Of a DNA stretch of 64,000 nucleotides, positions 35,101 to 47,700 are shown one piece after another. Positions within the stretch are counted from its first letter, which is position 1. The number at the start of each line of letters is the position of its first letter. The notes under the pieces were generated by a model. It was not told the DNA's origin. It worked only from the letters and a program-made list of their open reading frames with translations, and made no database searches. The position numbers were made by a program, and so were the translations under genes. This DNA is from Abelmoschus esculentus (Eukaryota; Streptophyta; Magnoliopsida; Malvales; Malvaceae). The stretch is taken from NCBI GenBank assembly GCA_035048815.1, contig JAUCBN010000012.1, positions 9,467,001-9,531,000 on the forward strand, given 5' to 3'.

Positions 35101-38100
35101 ATATACATATAGTTTTTGTTTTTTTGCAGGCAATCTCTTATATTAAGACCTTGTATGCATTTACTAATGAAACTCTGGCCAAATATTCTTACGCGACCTC
35201 ATTGCAAGCAACTTTGAGATATGGTATATTGATTAGTCTTGTGCAAGGGCTTGGGCTTGGATTTACATATGGGCTTGCAATATGTTCCTGTGCCTTACAA
35301 CTTTGGGTTGGAATGTTCCTGGTCACACATAATAGAGCTCATGGTGGTGAAATAATCACAGCTCTTTTCGCTGTAATTTTAAGTGGCCTGTAAGCATCAG
35401 TTCCTCTCTTTTATTTTGCTGTATAATCTTTACTTACCAATCCTTTCCATATTCTGCAGTGGGCTGAACCAAGCTGCAACAAATTTTTATTCATTTGACC
35501 AAGGACGAATTGCAGCGTATAGACTTTTTGAGATGATTAGTCGGTCATCCTCTGGTTCTAATCAGGAGGGGAATACCCTACCCTCCCTTCAAGGAAATAT
35601 TGAGTTTCGCAATGTATATTTTAGTTATCTCTCTCGACCTGAAATCCCTATATTGAGCGGATTTTACCTCACTGTACCTGCTAAAAAGGCTGTGGCCCTT
35701 GTTGGCAGAAATGGCTCAGGGAAAAGTAGTATTATTCCACTTATGGAACGGTTTTATGATCCTACACTAGGTATTATGTTCATATGATTTTATGCATCAC
35801 ACTGCAGTGGCATGCTATTTGGGTTGTTGAAATAATTGCTTAGTGGTGAACCACCCTTCAGGATTTGAAAAATTTTATTTTGTATGATGCAGGGGAAGTT
35901 CTTCTTGATGGAGAGAACATTAAGAACCTAAAGCTGGAGTGGCTGAGAAGCCAAATAGGACTTGTTACTCAGGAACCTGCATTACTCAGTTTGAGCATAA
36001 AAGATAATATTGCTTATGGGCGAGATGCTACACTTGATCAAATTGAAGAAGCTGCAAAAATAGCACACACGCACGCATTTATTAGCTCGCTTGAGAGAGG
36101 ATATGAGACACAGGTGAAACATGGAAGAACAAGATATACTATTTTTGGACAATCTTACTGATCATCTTGATTATTTCTCATTTGTGTCATATTTTGTTAA
36201 AATCAGTTTACTTTGACTTTCAGGTTGGGAGGGGTGGCTTAGGATTGACAGAGGAACAGAAAATCAAACTTTCTATTGCTAGAGCTGTGCTTTTGAACCC
36301 AACAATCCTTCTGCTTGACGAGGTTACTGGTGGGCTCGATTTTGAAGCTGAAAGAACTGTTCAGGAAGCTCTAGATCTTCTGATGTTGGGGCGTTCAACT
36401 ATAATAATTGCTCGACGTCTTAGTCTCATAAGAAATGCCGATTATATAGCTGTGATGGAGGAGGGTCAGCTGGTTGAAATGGGTACACATGATGAGTTAG
36501 TAGCCCTCAATGGCTTGTACGCAGAGCTCCTTAAATGTGAAGAGGCAGCAAAACTTCCCAGGAGGTAATTAGAAATATACGTGCTTTGATTAAGGCTAGG
36601 GAAGTCTATTCCTTGTCACTAGTTGTCAGTGTTTTTTCTTGGTTTAGATTAAAAAATGCTCCTGTGTTTCTATATTCTGGTTTTATGGTTTTTCTTTCAG
36701 GACGCCAGTTAGGAACTACAAGGAGACATCTACTTTCCAGATTGAAAAGGAGTCTTCATCGATTTACAGCTTCCAAGAATCATCATCTCCAAAATTGATC
36801 AAATCACCATCTCTTCAAAGAGATCCTGGTGCATTTCGGGCCCATGATGGTGCTTTTAACTCACAAGAATCACCCAAAGCTCATAGTCCACCACCAGAGA
36901 AAATGCACGGAAACGGTTTACCTGTGGATGGTATTGATAAGGAACCATCAATCAGGAGGCAGGATAGTTTGGAAATGAGGCTACCAGAGTTGCCCAAACT
37001 TGACGTTCAGTCTATTAAGAGGCAGAAATCAAACGGTTCCGACCCAGAATCTCCTGTATCACCTCTTCTGACTTCTGATCCTAAAAGTGAACGTTCTCAT
37101 TCTCAGACTTTTAGTCGCCCTCCCAGTCACTCTGGTGACATCCCAATGAAATCTAAGGAAGCTCATCATAAGGAAGCTCCATCCTTTTGGAGGTTAGCAC
37201 AGCTTAGCTTCGCAGAGTGGCTCTATGCCGTGTTGGGAAGCATTGGTGCTGCAATCTTTGGCTCTTTTAATCCACTTCTTGCTTATGTTATCGCTCTGAT
37301 AGTAACAGCATATTATAGGCGTCAGGAACATCATCACATACGGGATGAAGTAGACAGGTGGTGTTTGATAATTGCCTGTATGGGTATAGTAACTGTTGTT
37401 GCCAACTTTCTGCAACACTTCTACTTTGGCATTATGGGAGAAAAGATGACTGAACGGGTTCGCAGGATGATGTTCTCAGGTATCTGACACTTCAAATCAA
37501 TATTGCAAATTTACCAGAATGCTGAATTCAATGCATATTGTTTACCGTGCTTTGCCTACCATTTACAGCAATGCTGCGGAATGAAGTTGGATGGTTTGAT
37601 GAAGAAGAGAATAATGCTGATACCTTGTCCATGCGATTGGCAAATGATGCTACATTTGTGCGGGCTTCTTTTAGCAACCGGCTTTCAATATTTGTACAGG
37701 ATGGTACTGCTGTTGTTGTTGCTTTGCTAATTGGGTTGTTGCTTCATTGGCGGTTGGCACTTGTGGCATTGGCAACCCTGCCAGTTCTAAGCATCTCTGC
37801 TATTGCACAGGTTTGAATATCTTATTTTTATTATTATTTGGTTTTTACTTCATTATTGAAAGAAAAAGAAGGAAAAAAAAGTGAAGTTTCTAGATATTTG
37901 TGCATCTTGGTTAATTATTCTCACTTCGATGCATCATGTTATTGTTACTTTTCAGAAATTATGGCTTGCTGGATTTTCGAAAGGAATCCAAGAGATGCAT
38001 AGGAAGGCGTCATTGGTCCTCGAGGATGCAGTGAGAAACATTTACACTGTTGTAGCATTCTGTGCTGGCAATAAGGTAATGGAGCTCTACAGATTGCAGC

Positions 38101-39185
38101 TGAAGAAAATACTGAAAAAGAGTTTCTTTCATGGAATGGCAATAGGGTTTGCATTTGGCCTTTCACAGTTCCTTCTTTTCGCCTGTAACGCTCTTCTCCT
38201 TTGGTACACTGCTCTCTGTGTTAAAAGAGGCTACATAGATCTGCCTACAGCTGTCAAGGAGTACATAGTTTTCTCTTTTGCAACTTTTGCACTGGTGGAG
38301 CCATTTGGATTGGCACCATACATTCTCAAGAGGCGGAAATCTCTTGCTTCAGTGTTTGAAATTATTGAGCGGGTCCCTAAAATCGAGCCAGATGATAACT
38401 CAGCATTGAAGCCGCCAAATGTATATGGGAGCATCGAGTTGAAAAATGTTGATTTCTGCTATCCTACTCGTCCAGAAATGTTGGTATTAAGCAATTTTAG
38501 TCTTAAAGTTAATGGCGGGCAAACTTTAGCAGTTGTTGGAGTTTCAGGATCTGGGAAGAGTACTATAATCTCTCTCATCGAGAGATTTTACGATCCCGTA
38601 TCAGGTCAGGTTCTACTTGATGGGCGGGACTTGAAACAATACAATTTGAGATGGCTGAGGAATCACTTGGGTCTTGTTCAACAGGAACCCATTATCTTCT
38701 CAACTACTATCAGGGAAAACATTATATATGCAAGGCACAATGCTAGCGAAGCCGAGATGAAAGAGGCTGCAAGAATAGCTAATGCTCACCATTTCATCAG
38801 CAGCTTGCCCCACGGTTACGACACACATGTCGGTATGAGGGGTGTGGACTTGACCCCAGGACAGAAACAAAGAATTGCTATCGCTCGAGTGGTGCTAAAG
38901 AATGCTCCCATCTTATTATTGGACGAAGCTAGCTCATCCATTGAGTCCGAGTCAAGCCGAGTCGTGCAGGAGGCACTTGATACGCTGATAATGGGGAACA
39001 AAACTACCATTTTGATAGCCCATCGAGCTGCGATGATGAGGCATGTTGACAACATTGTAGTACTTAACGGCGGTCGAATTGTGGAGGAAGGGACACATGA
39101 TTCTTTGGTAGCAAAAAATGGCTTGTACGTTCGTTTAATGCAACCTCATTTCGGGAAAGGTTTGCGTCAGCATCGGCTGGTTTAA
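32145..39185 (+). CDS. ABCB20: ABC transporter B family member, ABCB6/ABCB20 type
   Basis: Full-size transporter of 1,405 residues. Eleven exons: 32145-32546, 33732-33786, 33884-34059, 34168-34368, 35130-35389, 35460-35770, 35893-36113, 36224-36564, 36701-37479, 37569-37810, 37956-39185. All junctions are GT-AG and keep frame. Start MMISRGLFGWSPPHIQP is the diagnostic ABCB6/20 opening. TMD1 leads to NBD1, with Walker A GRNGSGKSS near residue 447, unusual signature LTEEQ, and LLLDE. A long serine-rich linker follows (QTFSRPPSHSGD), then TMD2 and NBD2, with Walker A GVSGSGKST near 1192, signature LTPGQ, and LLLDEASSS. Arabidopsis ABCB6 and ABCB20 are plasma-membrane proteins linked to auxin export; the same role here is inference. 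ABCB6 and ABCB20 cannot be told apart confidently. Intron 1 (32547-33731) is the longest and contains a 28-base imperfect direct repeat (about 32709 and 32806). Confidence 0.95.
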
Positions 39186-40222
39186 TTTGGCTTGTGATCG
39201 AGTGTAACATACATTGGTTCTTCTGTATATCGCTCATTGAAGAGCCAGAACTGCCATCAACCTGTGGGGTTTTGATTGAAAAATCCAGAAGGAGGATGAT
39301 GTGCAGCTCTCTAAGCGGTGAACATGTGAGAATGACGGAGGGCAGTAACAACTTCAACTCCGGCAGGTAGGCATCGGAGCGGTTTTAGTTAACATTGTTT
39401 AAAGTTAGGGTTTAGACTTTAGTGTTTGTGAATTTGGGTGGTTGTTTAGAGAGATAGAACCATATTCTTTAAAGGGGGTAAAGCAGCATTAGATCGGGGC
39501 TGACCTCTTGTCTCCAGGTATATTAATTTTGTTTACTGATCAGAAAAAAGGGTTGATAATATTAGATTATTTGAGGTGTGTTCTTCTGGACTTGTTTCCA
39601 TGAATTTCTGCAACTCTTCTATGAACAAAAAGCTTGGATGATGTGTGTTTTGTCTGTAAAATTTTCGACATTCGATCACCTAAAAGATCGTTTAGAAGAG
39701 AGAAACAAGGTGACAGGTCCTACTCTGTAAATAAACATGCAGTTAATTTAGATTTCTTTTAGTTTGCCATTGTTTGAAATTTATACTTTGGAAAATTGAG
39801 GTCATAAACTGATTCACTGGCACAATTCTTGCAAAAATCATAAGAATCTGACACAGCAAAAACATGCCTTGTTTTGTCTGCATGAATGTATGTAACAGTT
39901 CAATTTCATGTCCTGCCTTTGGTGTCTGCCATAAAAACATAAAAACTGGTATTTTCCTACTTTCTTCTTCCTTGGAAGACTGATGAAACAGCAGCAGTAG
40001 CCAGTAGGCACTCATACAGCATTGGTTCCTATTTTGGATGGGACAGTGGGGATCACTCTTCCTTCGAACATCATTTTATTCCATTGTAACTTTCCATCCC
40101 TTTGCACTCTCAGAGAGTTGTGGTCCGATCAAGAATTTAAATTACGGTTGTGGTTATGTTTTTGTTCGAATTACGTTTAACTGGTTATGTTTTTGTTCGA
40201 ATTACGTTTAACACGATTGTAG
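39186..40222. other. 3' flank of ABCB gene
   Basis: Holds the 3' UTR, with AATAAA-like signal near 39728. A 31-base unit beginning TGGTTATGTTTTTGTTCG is tandemly doubled at 40151-40212, right beside the MITE at 40223. No other gene. Confidence 0.45.
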
Positions 40223-40464
40223 AGGGTAAAAATCTCCTGCATCTTTATTTTACCTTTAACCATGCTTCCTATTGAAAATTTTTAAAAAATCGAATTTTAA
40301 ACCATAACCTTTATTTTTTATATCCTAAACCCTATACCTTAAAAGTATACACTATTTCTAATTCCCTAAACCCTAATTATAACTCCTAACCCTAAATCTT
40401 AAACCCTCTAATTTGAAGTGAAGACATAAATAGAGGTATGAGAAAGAGGTAGACGATTTACACT
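40223..40464. mobile_element. Telomere-like MITE, copy 3
   Basis: Ends AGGGTAAAAATC and GATTTACACT, with a perfect 8-base duplication GATTGTAG (40215-40222 and 40465-40472). The interior includes degenerate CCCTAAA-type units at about 40325-40415. Confidence 0.85.
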
Positions 40465-41785
40465 GATTGTAGATATATCTCGGTTATTGGGATCATTAAA
40501 AATATTATGATCTTAAATTTATTAAAAAACATATATTATTATAAGTATAAAACCAAATATAACCTATAATGGATAAAGATGAACATCTTAATCAACTGTC
40601 CAAATATATTTACTCAAAAAATGTTTATCATTTATAAATATGACTGACTGATTAAATAAAAAAAAACTTTAATACATAAGGTTACGTGCAAGCCTTTCAA
40701 AGAGGTTACAGATTTAAGTTAGAATTTAAAAGTTTATGTCATAAGATATAGAGATTAGAATTTATAATTTAGAATTTAAAATTTAATTCATTAAAATTAA
40801 AATTTAAATTTTAATTGAATTATAAAAAGTTGCATAGAACCAAAATATATCTATCCATAAAGACTAAACATGTATTAAGAAGGGAAATAAATTCAATTAT
40901 TATGTAAGATGCAAGTGTTGTAGGAGAAGCTTGTTTGGAAATTGGTAGGTCCAATATGGTCAGAGTGTACATTAATTTTTTTTTTATGTAACAGTTAAAT
41001 TTTACGTTTAGTACGAATTCAATGAATGATTTTAATTAAAAAAAAAATTTATTTAAAAAAGTTTTGAATTTAAAAAATCGGATCAGAGTATTCATTATTA
41101 ATTTAGGATTGATTATTTAAATTTTACGGTTTAAAACTAATATTCGTTACACACTAGCTTAAATTTATTAAAAAAATAAAATTTTATCAACAATCAGTTG
41201 ATTTAACGTGATTAGATATTAAATCTCTTAAATAATATTAAAAATTCTAAATTTAATTTAATAAAATAAATTGAGTTGAAAGGATTAACACTGTAATAAA
41301 ACGTTATAATATTTGATCTTGATTAGTCAATTTATACACAATAACATAAAGTACGATAAATAATTGGAGGGTACGTCAGAGGTGTAATATTGAAATTTTT
41401 AAATATATAAATAATTAAATTTATTAAATTATTTTAAATAAAAAACTATATTCTTTATAAATAAAATAATTTAAATTTAAACTTCCTTAAATAAATATCG
41501 ATAACTTTTTTATCACGATCACTTGTTTATTCCCAAGACAAATCAATTTTTCATTATTCCTTCACATCTTTATTCCTTTTAAATTTAACATTAGTGATAT
41601 ATTTGTAATAATTTTTAATTTAGTGATATATTTGTAAATTTTAGAAAAATATAACTCATTTAGTATTAAACACATAATTGAAGGACAATTTGGTGTATTT
41701 TACCCGTAAATTAACAGCACCACCACTCTTAAACGATATCGTATAATTGCTCTCGCCGTCTACTTCAATCTAAGAACCCAGAGTC
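40465..41785. other. AT-rich intergenic DNA upstream of PHIP1-like gene
   Basis: No gene. Strongly AT-rich to about 41700. The last about 100 bases become GC-balanced and pyrimidine-rich, as expected around a transcription start. Confidence 0.4.
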
Positions 41786-41793
41786 TAGGGTTT
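41786..41793 (+). promoter_or_regulatory. Telo-box (TAGGGTTT)
   Basis: TAGGGTTT lies 47-54 bases upstream of the PHIP1-like start codon. Telo-boxes near transcription starts are known in plant genes for growth, ribosome and RNA functions, so one here is sensible. Function not shown. Confidence 0.5.
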
Positions 41794-41839
41794 TAGCCAT
41801 CGGTATTCTGTTCTGTGAGAACCGAGATACAAAGGGAAA

Positions 41840-43234
41840 ATGGTGTTGTCAAATAAGAAGTTGAAGCAGAAGCTTAGAGCAGAATTGTTGGCAAAAAGGG
41901 TGTCCGAATCCGAACCAAACGAGAAAAACCCAGATTCAAATTCGGATCTCCAGTCCCTGAAATCGCTCATGGACTCGGTAACTCAGAAACCCAGATTGTC
42001 AAAGCGAGAAAAGAGAAGAAAAAACTTGCCTTTTCCTAGTCGTTCGAACCAGGAAACTGAAGAAAATGGAGTGGGAGTTGAAGAAGATGAAGAAAAAGGA
42101 AACAACGAGGATGGTGAAAAGAAGACAAAGAAGAGGAAGAGAGAGGAGAAGAAGGTGAAGGAGGGCAAAACGACGTCGGAGAACAATGAAACTAATAAGA
42201 ATAAGAAGAACAAGACTAAGAATAAGAAGAGAAGGAAGCAGAAGAACGCGAGCGAAGAGCATGGTGTTCTGCAGGTTGAGAATGGAGCCCAAAGGTAATT
42301 TTTTTAATTGATTTTTAATGTTTAATATAATCCTTTATACCAAAAAATAAAGAAAGAGGTTTGATTGTGCTTTTGGTAATTGGTGTTTCAGTTGGCATTT
42401 TGGTTATTAAAAAAAGACCATATTTTATTAGTTTCTTAAGCTAAATTTTGCTTATTTTAGCCACTTAAGTATCATTTATTTGCTATTGATTGTCTCAGTT
42501 TGTTATCAGAATTCAGAACTGTATTTGTATTTCCTTTTGTTATGGTTTGCTGTTTGTAAAGATATTGGCTTTTTAATAGTCAACTAGAAAGCTGGAAAAA
42601 AGTGGAGATTGGAAGGAAGAACAATTGAAATTTAAATGTTGCTTTTTGAAACTCAATTTGCTGCATCTACTTGGTTGATTTTCCTTTTAAGAGTTAGGTT
42701 CAAAAATTTATATTTCCTTTTTGCTTTTCTCTGATTTGGTTGTTTGTTGATTGATGCTATATATTTTTTATCTCCTTGTGCTTGTAAATAGGGTTATTGT
42801 TTCTAAGTTTCTGTCATGTCATGCCGTCTTTATGCAGCCAGGTGAGGGAGGATGTTGCCACAAAAGTATATGTTGGAGGGATTCCATATCGATATACCGA
42901 GGATGATATCCGATATTATTTTGAAAGTTGTGGCACCATAACTGATATTGATTGTATGAAGTTTCCTGACACCGGGAATTTCAGAGGAATTGCAATTGTT
43001 AGTTTCGAGGTAATTATCCACAATGCTTGTTTGTATACACCTATGAATGCTATATTCAGTTGTGGTAGATCAGTTTCTTCATATTTGTATCATCTTCTGT
43101 GTTTATGGTTATTGTTATGACAAGCTAATTTGTATGAAAGTCTGAAGGAGTTGAAGCTGAAGTATTCTAAGTTTCTAACACTATTCTTTTACATGAGAGT
43201 TGGTTCTATTTGTTCTTTGAAAATGGGATTTTCA

Positions 43235-43265
<31 letters not shown>

Positions 43266-44471
43266 GAAATAAGTAAAAGTCTTCTTGTAGTTGCTTGACT
43301 ACGGATAGAGTTTGCTGACATTTTTATTTTCGCTTCATACAGACAGAAACGGCAGCAAAAGAAGCCTTGTCTTTTGATAGAGCTGAAATGTGAGTAAATG
43401 TTATGATCTTCAGTTGTCCGTATCATTATTTTCCGTTGTTAAACCGTGCTTATAATTTTCTGATGTTTCCTCAGGGGTGGAATGCAGCTGACGATTCAAC
43501 CCTACAAATCCACTCGAACCAATAAAGCAACTGGTTTTGCCCCGAAGATGGTGGAAGGATACAACAGAATATATGTCGGAAATCTATCTAGGGATATAAC
43601 CGAGGATGATTTGAAGAAGTATTTCTGTGATTGCAATGTATCATCTATACGCCTTGGCACAAACAAGGAAACAGGGGAATTCGGAGGCTATGCTCATGTT
43701 GATTTCTCTGATAGTGTATCAGTAGCCATGGCATTAAAGTTGGACCAAGAAATTGTGCGTGGTAGACCTTTGAAAATAAGGTGTGCAGTTCCTAAGAAAG
43801 GAGGGCAAACTCAATCAAGATCTCATCAAACAAGTAATGAAGTCCGTGCAGGTGATGAAAGAGCCTCAAGTAAAGAAGTACCTATGAGTATCGAAACACC
43901 TGAGGCTGTGTGTGTCGAAGCACCTACAGTTAATGAAGTTGATAATGGAGGTTTGAGCGTTATCAGTGGTAAGCTGAGGAGAAGGACGTGCTACCAGTGT
44001 GGACAAAAGGGTCATATTTCTTCTGACTGCCCAAAAGGATCTGTGAGTGTTATAGCACCTGCTGTTAACGAAGCACCTCTGAGCGTCGAAGCACCTACTG
44101 CTAATGAAGAACCTCTGAGCATCGAAGCACCTACAGTTAATGAAGTTGATAATGTTGGCTTGAGCGTTAGCAGTGGTAAGTTGAGGAGGAGGAGATGCTA
44201 CGAATGCGGACAAAAGGGTCATATTTCTTCTGATTGCCCAAAACAACCTGCGAGCACCAAAGCACCTACCAGTAATGAAGCAACTTTGAAAGTCGAAGCA
44301 CCTAGGAGTAATGAACCACCTCCAGTTATTGAAGTTGAGAACGGGGCTTCGAGCGTTAGCAGTGGTAAGTTGAGGAGAAGGACGTGCTACGAGTGTGGAC
44401 AAAAAGGCCATATTTCTTCCGCTTGCCCAAATACGAAATCTGCAGAAACAACAAATGCAAACACAAATTGA
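41840..44471 (+). CDS. PHIP1: PHIP1-like RNA-binding protein (two RRMs, three CCHC knuckles)
   Basis: Four exons: 41840-42294, 42838-43009, 43343-43389, 43475-44471; GT-AG junctions, 556 residues. The start MVLSNKKLKQKLRAELLAKR matches phragmoplastin-interacting protein 1. Residues about 60-150 are lysine/glutamate-rich with nuclear-signal-like KKxKKRKR runs. RRM1 spans about 158-225 (KVYVGGIPYRYTEDDI) across exons 2-4; RRM2 about 256-330 (RIYVGNLSRDITEDDL, GGYAHVDF). The tail carries three C-x2-C-x4-H-x4-C knuckles starting at residues 397, 466 and 529, each preceded by S-G-K-L-R-R-R. Known PHIP1 binds phragmoplastin and Ran GTPase mRNA at the cell plate; the same role here is inference. The knuckle modules repeat every 69 and 63 residues with near-identical linkers (APTVNEV, SVEAP), a recent in-gene tandem duplication. 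Confidence 0.92.
43235..43265. repeat. (TG)n(TA)n microsatellite in PHIP1 intron 2
   Basis: About nine TG units followed by about six TA units inside the 43010-43342 intron. Likely length-polymorphic. Confidence 0.85.
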
Positions 44472-45254
44472 CCCTTAATGGAATGCTTTTCACCTATCAC
44501 CTCAGTTGCTGCAACCATTTACCTGCGACTCCTGTTGTTTTTACAAATTGGTAAAGATTCGAGTTTCCTCGATAGTTATCCATATCTATATTTGAGCTTC
44601 AACCGTTGCAGTTTTGGAAGCTCCGAAGGCTGTCAACTTGTTTCCATGTTTTCAGCATCATGGTTTCACGGGTCTGGCTTTGACTTTTAATGTTGAAAAT
44701 TGAAATTTTGTCCTCATTTTACTTTGGTCCGTGAGCTTTCTGGTAGTTCACAAATTGTGCAAGAACATGCTGGGATTTTGGCCCTACAACTGAAGACATT
44801 GTCCTATGATATGTTGGTTTAAAATCAAATGAATTTATATTTATCCATTTTATAGTATTGATCCCTTACATATCTTATTCATGATTGTCAAAGATTACAT
44901 CCTTTTTTTAATCCATGCAACTTGACTTATTGAATGCCATATTTTGAAAACAACAACATGAACTGATTGAGTTAAATTTTGGATTCAGTGTCCAATATTT
45001 GAAAAGTGGGCCTCCTTTCCTCTATAAGTGAGAAGGTTCTTTATGTAACCGAATCACAGTTTCTCTATGTTTTCTAGTACTTGTCTTTATTAATTTTCCA
45101 GGCTCTCATAAATATGCAGAATCCCACTTTTCCTCTCAGCTGTTCCCTTTGATTCCTGAACCCTATTAGCCTAACGTTACCTGCCCTGAATAGATTTTCA
45201 AAAACTTTTGAATGCATAATATTTAACTTCATATGAGCTTTGTGTAAGAAAGCA
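44472..45254. other. Spacer between PHIP1-like and SOSEKI-like genes
   Basis: 3' flank of the PHIP1-like gene and 5' flank of the SOSEKI-like gene. The short frames here look like chance. A TCCTCTATAAGTGAG TATA-like site lies near 45015-45035. Confidence 0.4.
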
Positions 45255-46297
45255 ATGGCAACTAGTGCAAGAAGGAAATCAGAGTTAACAATGCAAAAGA
45301 GAGAAGCTAGTCCTGAGAGAAACATCGTTTGGGTCGAAAGAAAATCGAACAATGAACAGAAAGTTCCTGTTGTTTACTACTTGTCTCGCAGTGGCCGGCT
45401 TGAACATCCTCATTTCCTGGAAGTCCCTCTTTCTTCTCCACAGGGACTCTTTCTCAAAGGTAAAGAGATGGGATTCTGTTGAAATTTAGTATACTTCATC
45501 TGGGTTGTATTTTGCTTGTGTTGTAATCTGATCCATCTTTGCAGATGTTATAAACAAACTGAACACCCTTCGAGGTGATGGCATGGCCAACAGGTTTTCC
45601 TGGTCTTCAAAAAGGTATTATAGATTCTTTTTTATTCTTCTTGAAGTAATCATATTTGAATACATATTGAGGGAGTTAATGTAAAAATTTCATTTCAGGA
45701 GCTAATGGATATGTGTGGCAAGATTTATCCGAAAACGACTTCATATACCCTTGTCATGGACGTGAATACATTCTCAAAGGCTCACTGCTTTTAGAAACGT
45801 CTCTGAGTTTTCGATCCTACGAAACAGTTTCTTCAGCTTCATCAATCTCGAAAAACTCCTCGGAAACATCTAGTTCGAGCAAAGGTTCCGACATTGTTTG
45901 GAAAACAAGAAGGAAACACCATTCATGGAGTGAATTCAAGGATCTTGATGAAGATGAACACATAATCTTCATGGCCAAAACCAGCAGAGAACTTATCAGC
46001 AAAGGCAACAGTGTATCGACTCGGACAGATGATAGTGTCAAACAAGGAAGATTTAATGTTGAAATAGCTAAAGAACATGAGATGGAACAGAACGATTCGC
46101 TTGCTTCTCGACAATCTTCGAATTTGAATTCCGAAATTCTGAAAGGCCTTAACATCTCAGCAGACATTAGAGATCAAAGTGCTGAAAATGTTCGTCCCAG
46201 TGGGAGGATCAAAGCATCTGCAATGCTAATGCAATGGATTGCTTGTGGATCAAAAAGGGTCAAGGACTGGGAATCAATGGAAATAAAGGGTCGATGA
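45255..46297 (+). CDS. SOSEKI (DUF966) family gene, apparently frameshifted
   Basis: SOSEKI proteins are plant polarity proteins with a DIX-like oligomerising domain that sit at cell corners. Exon 1, 45255-45459 (MATSARRK start), carries KVPVVYYLSRSGRLEHPHF and EVPLSSPQGLFLK. Exon 2, 45545-45614, gives DVINKLNTLRG and FSWSSKR. Exon 3, from 45699, gives ANGYVWQDLSENDFIYP, GREYILKGS and the C-terminal MLMQWIACGS motif, stop at 46297. Splicing by the evident GT-AG sites joins exon 2 to exon 3 out of frame and reaches a stop after two codons, exactly where relatives have S-Y-K-N-G. This looks like a small deletion of about 5 bases in the SYKNG codons. A possible internal donor at about 45573 (CGAG|GTGATG) would restore frame but drop the conserved SWSSKR block. 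So it is a young pseudogene, an assembly error, or an alternatively spliced form. Confidence 0.82.
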
Positions 46298-46430
46298 GAA
46301 ACTAGTCATATGCCATTGTTAATGTATTTCAGTTCTTGAAATGAAAAAGAATGTTGCCACCATCTTTTTATGCAATTCCAATGTTATTTTGTTAATGTCA
46401 TTAAGATTTGAAAAAGGGTAATTCTGGAGA
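46298..46430. other. 3' flank of SOSEKI-like gene
   Basis: Short non-coding stretch with the likely 3' UTR. Nothing else seen. Confidence 0.35.
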
Positions 46431-46639
46431 AAGCCTCTAAGAAAAAGCCTAAAATAAGCCTTAACCGATTTACCCGGTCATATTATATACACAATTTCTT
46501 ACAAAAACTGTAAGAAAAACGGTACATACATAAATTAGCACAAAAATAGTAAGGATTTGTGTATGTACACAATTCCTTACAAAAACTGTAAGAAAAACGG
46601 TACATACATAAATTGTTACAAACGTAAGGATTTATGTAC

Positions 46640-47700
46640 ATACATAAATCACTACGAGAATACATAAATTTGCACAAAAATAATAAGGATTTGTGTATGT
46701 ACACAATTTCTTACAAAGTATAAACGACTTATGAAAATCGTAAGAAAAAATGTATGTACACAAATACTTACCACTTCAAAACCATGAGCTAAAGGAGGCT
46801 TCCAAGGGTAAGGATTTGTGTACAGACACAATTTCCTACAAGAATACACAATATGACACGAAAACGGTAAGAATTTGTGTTTGTACACAAATCCTTACAA
46901 AGTATGCACAACGGCTTACTAAAACCGTAAGAAAAAAGGTATGTACACAAATCCTTACGACTTCAAAATCATGAGCTAAAGGAGGCATCCAAGGGTAAGG
47001 ATTTGTGTACAAACACAATTTCCTACAATAATACACAATATGACACCAAAAGGGTAAGGATTTATGTTTGTACACAATTCCTTAAAAATTATACACAACG
47101 GCCTACGAAAACCGTAAGAAAAAAGGTATGTAAACAAATCATTACGACTTCAAAACCATGAGCTAAAGGAGGCTTCCAAGGGTAAGGATTTGTGTACAGA
47201 CACAATTTCCTACAAGAATACACAATATGGCACGAAAACCGTAAGGATTTATGTTTGTACACAAATCCTTACAAAGTATGCACAACGGCTTACGAAAACC
47301 GTAAGAAAAAAGGTATGTACACAAATCCTTACCACTTCAAAACCATGAGCTAAAGGAGGCTTCCAAAGGTAAGGATTTGTGTACATACACAATTTCCTAC
47401 ATGAATACACAATATAGTACGAAAACGGTAAGGATTTGTGTTTGTACACAAATCCTTACAAAGTATACACAACGGCTTACGAAAACCGTAAGAAAAAATG
47501 TATGTACACAAATCCTTACGACTTCAAAACCATGAGCTAAAGGAGGCATCCAAGGGTAAGGATTTGTGTACATACACAATTTTCTACAATAATACACAAT
47601 ATGACACCAAAATGGTAAGGATTTATGTTTGTACACAATTCCTTACAAATTATACACAACGACTTACGAAAATCGTAGTATATTGTGTATGTACATAAAA
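46640..47700. repeat. 187-bp tandem repeat array
   Basis: The marker CATGAGCTAAAGGAGGC recurs at 46783, 46970, 47157, 47344 and 47531, exactly 187 bases apart each time. Each monomer holds several GTAAGGATTTGTGTA / TACACAAATCCTTAC blocks in both orientations, so monomers can fold on themselves. 46489-46640 carries a related 76-base repeat. Similar peptide-like translations on the minus strand are a by-product of the repeat, not a gene. Confidence 0.9.

Noticed and set aside
43866..44411. 181-codon minus-strand frame opposite PHIP1 exon 4
   Set aside because: A mirror of the repeated zinc-knuckle coding sequence; the plus-strand protein explains the region.
46483..47700. Runs of similar minus-strand open frames (MYKHKSLPF-type)
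   Set aside because: They repeat with the 187-base monomer and arise because the monomer has few stops. No splice or domain evidence.
46640..47700. CRISPR-like regular repeats
   Set aside because: Monomers are contiguous with no unique spacers, 187 bases long, in plant nuclear DNA.
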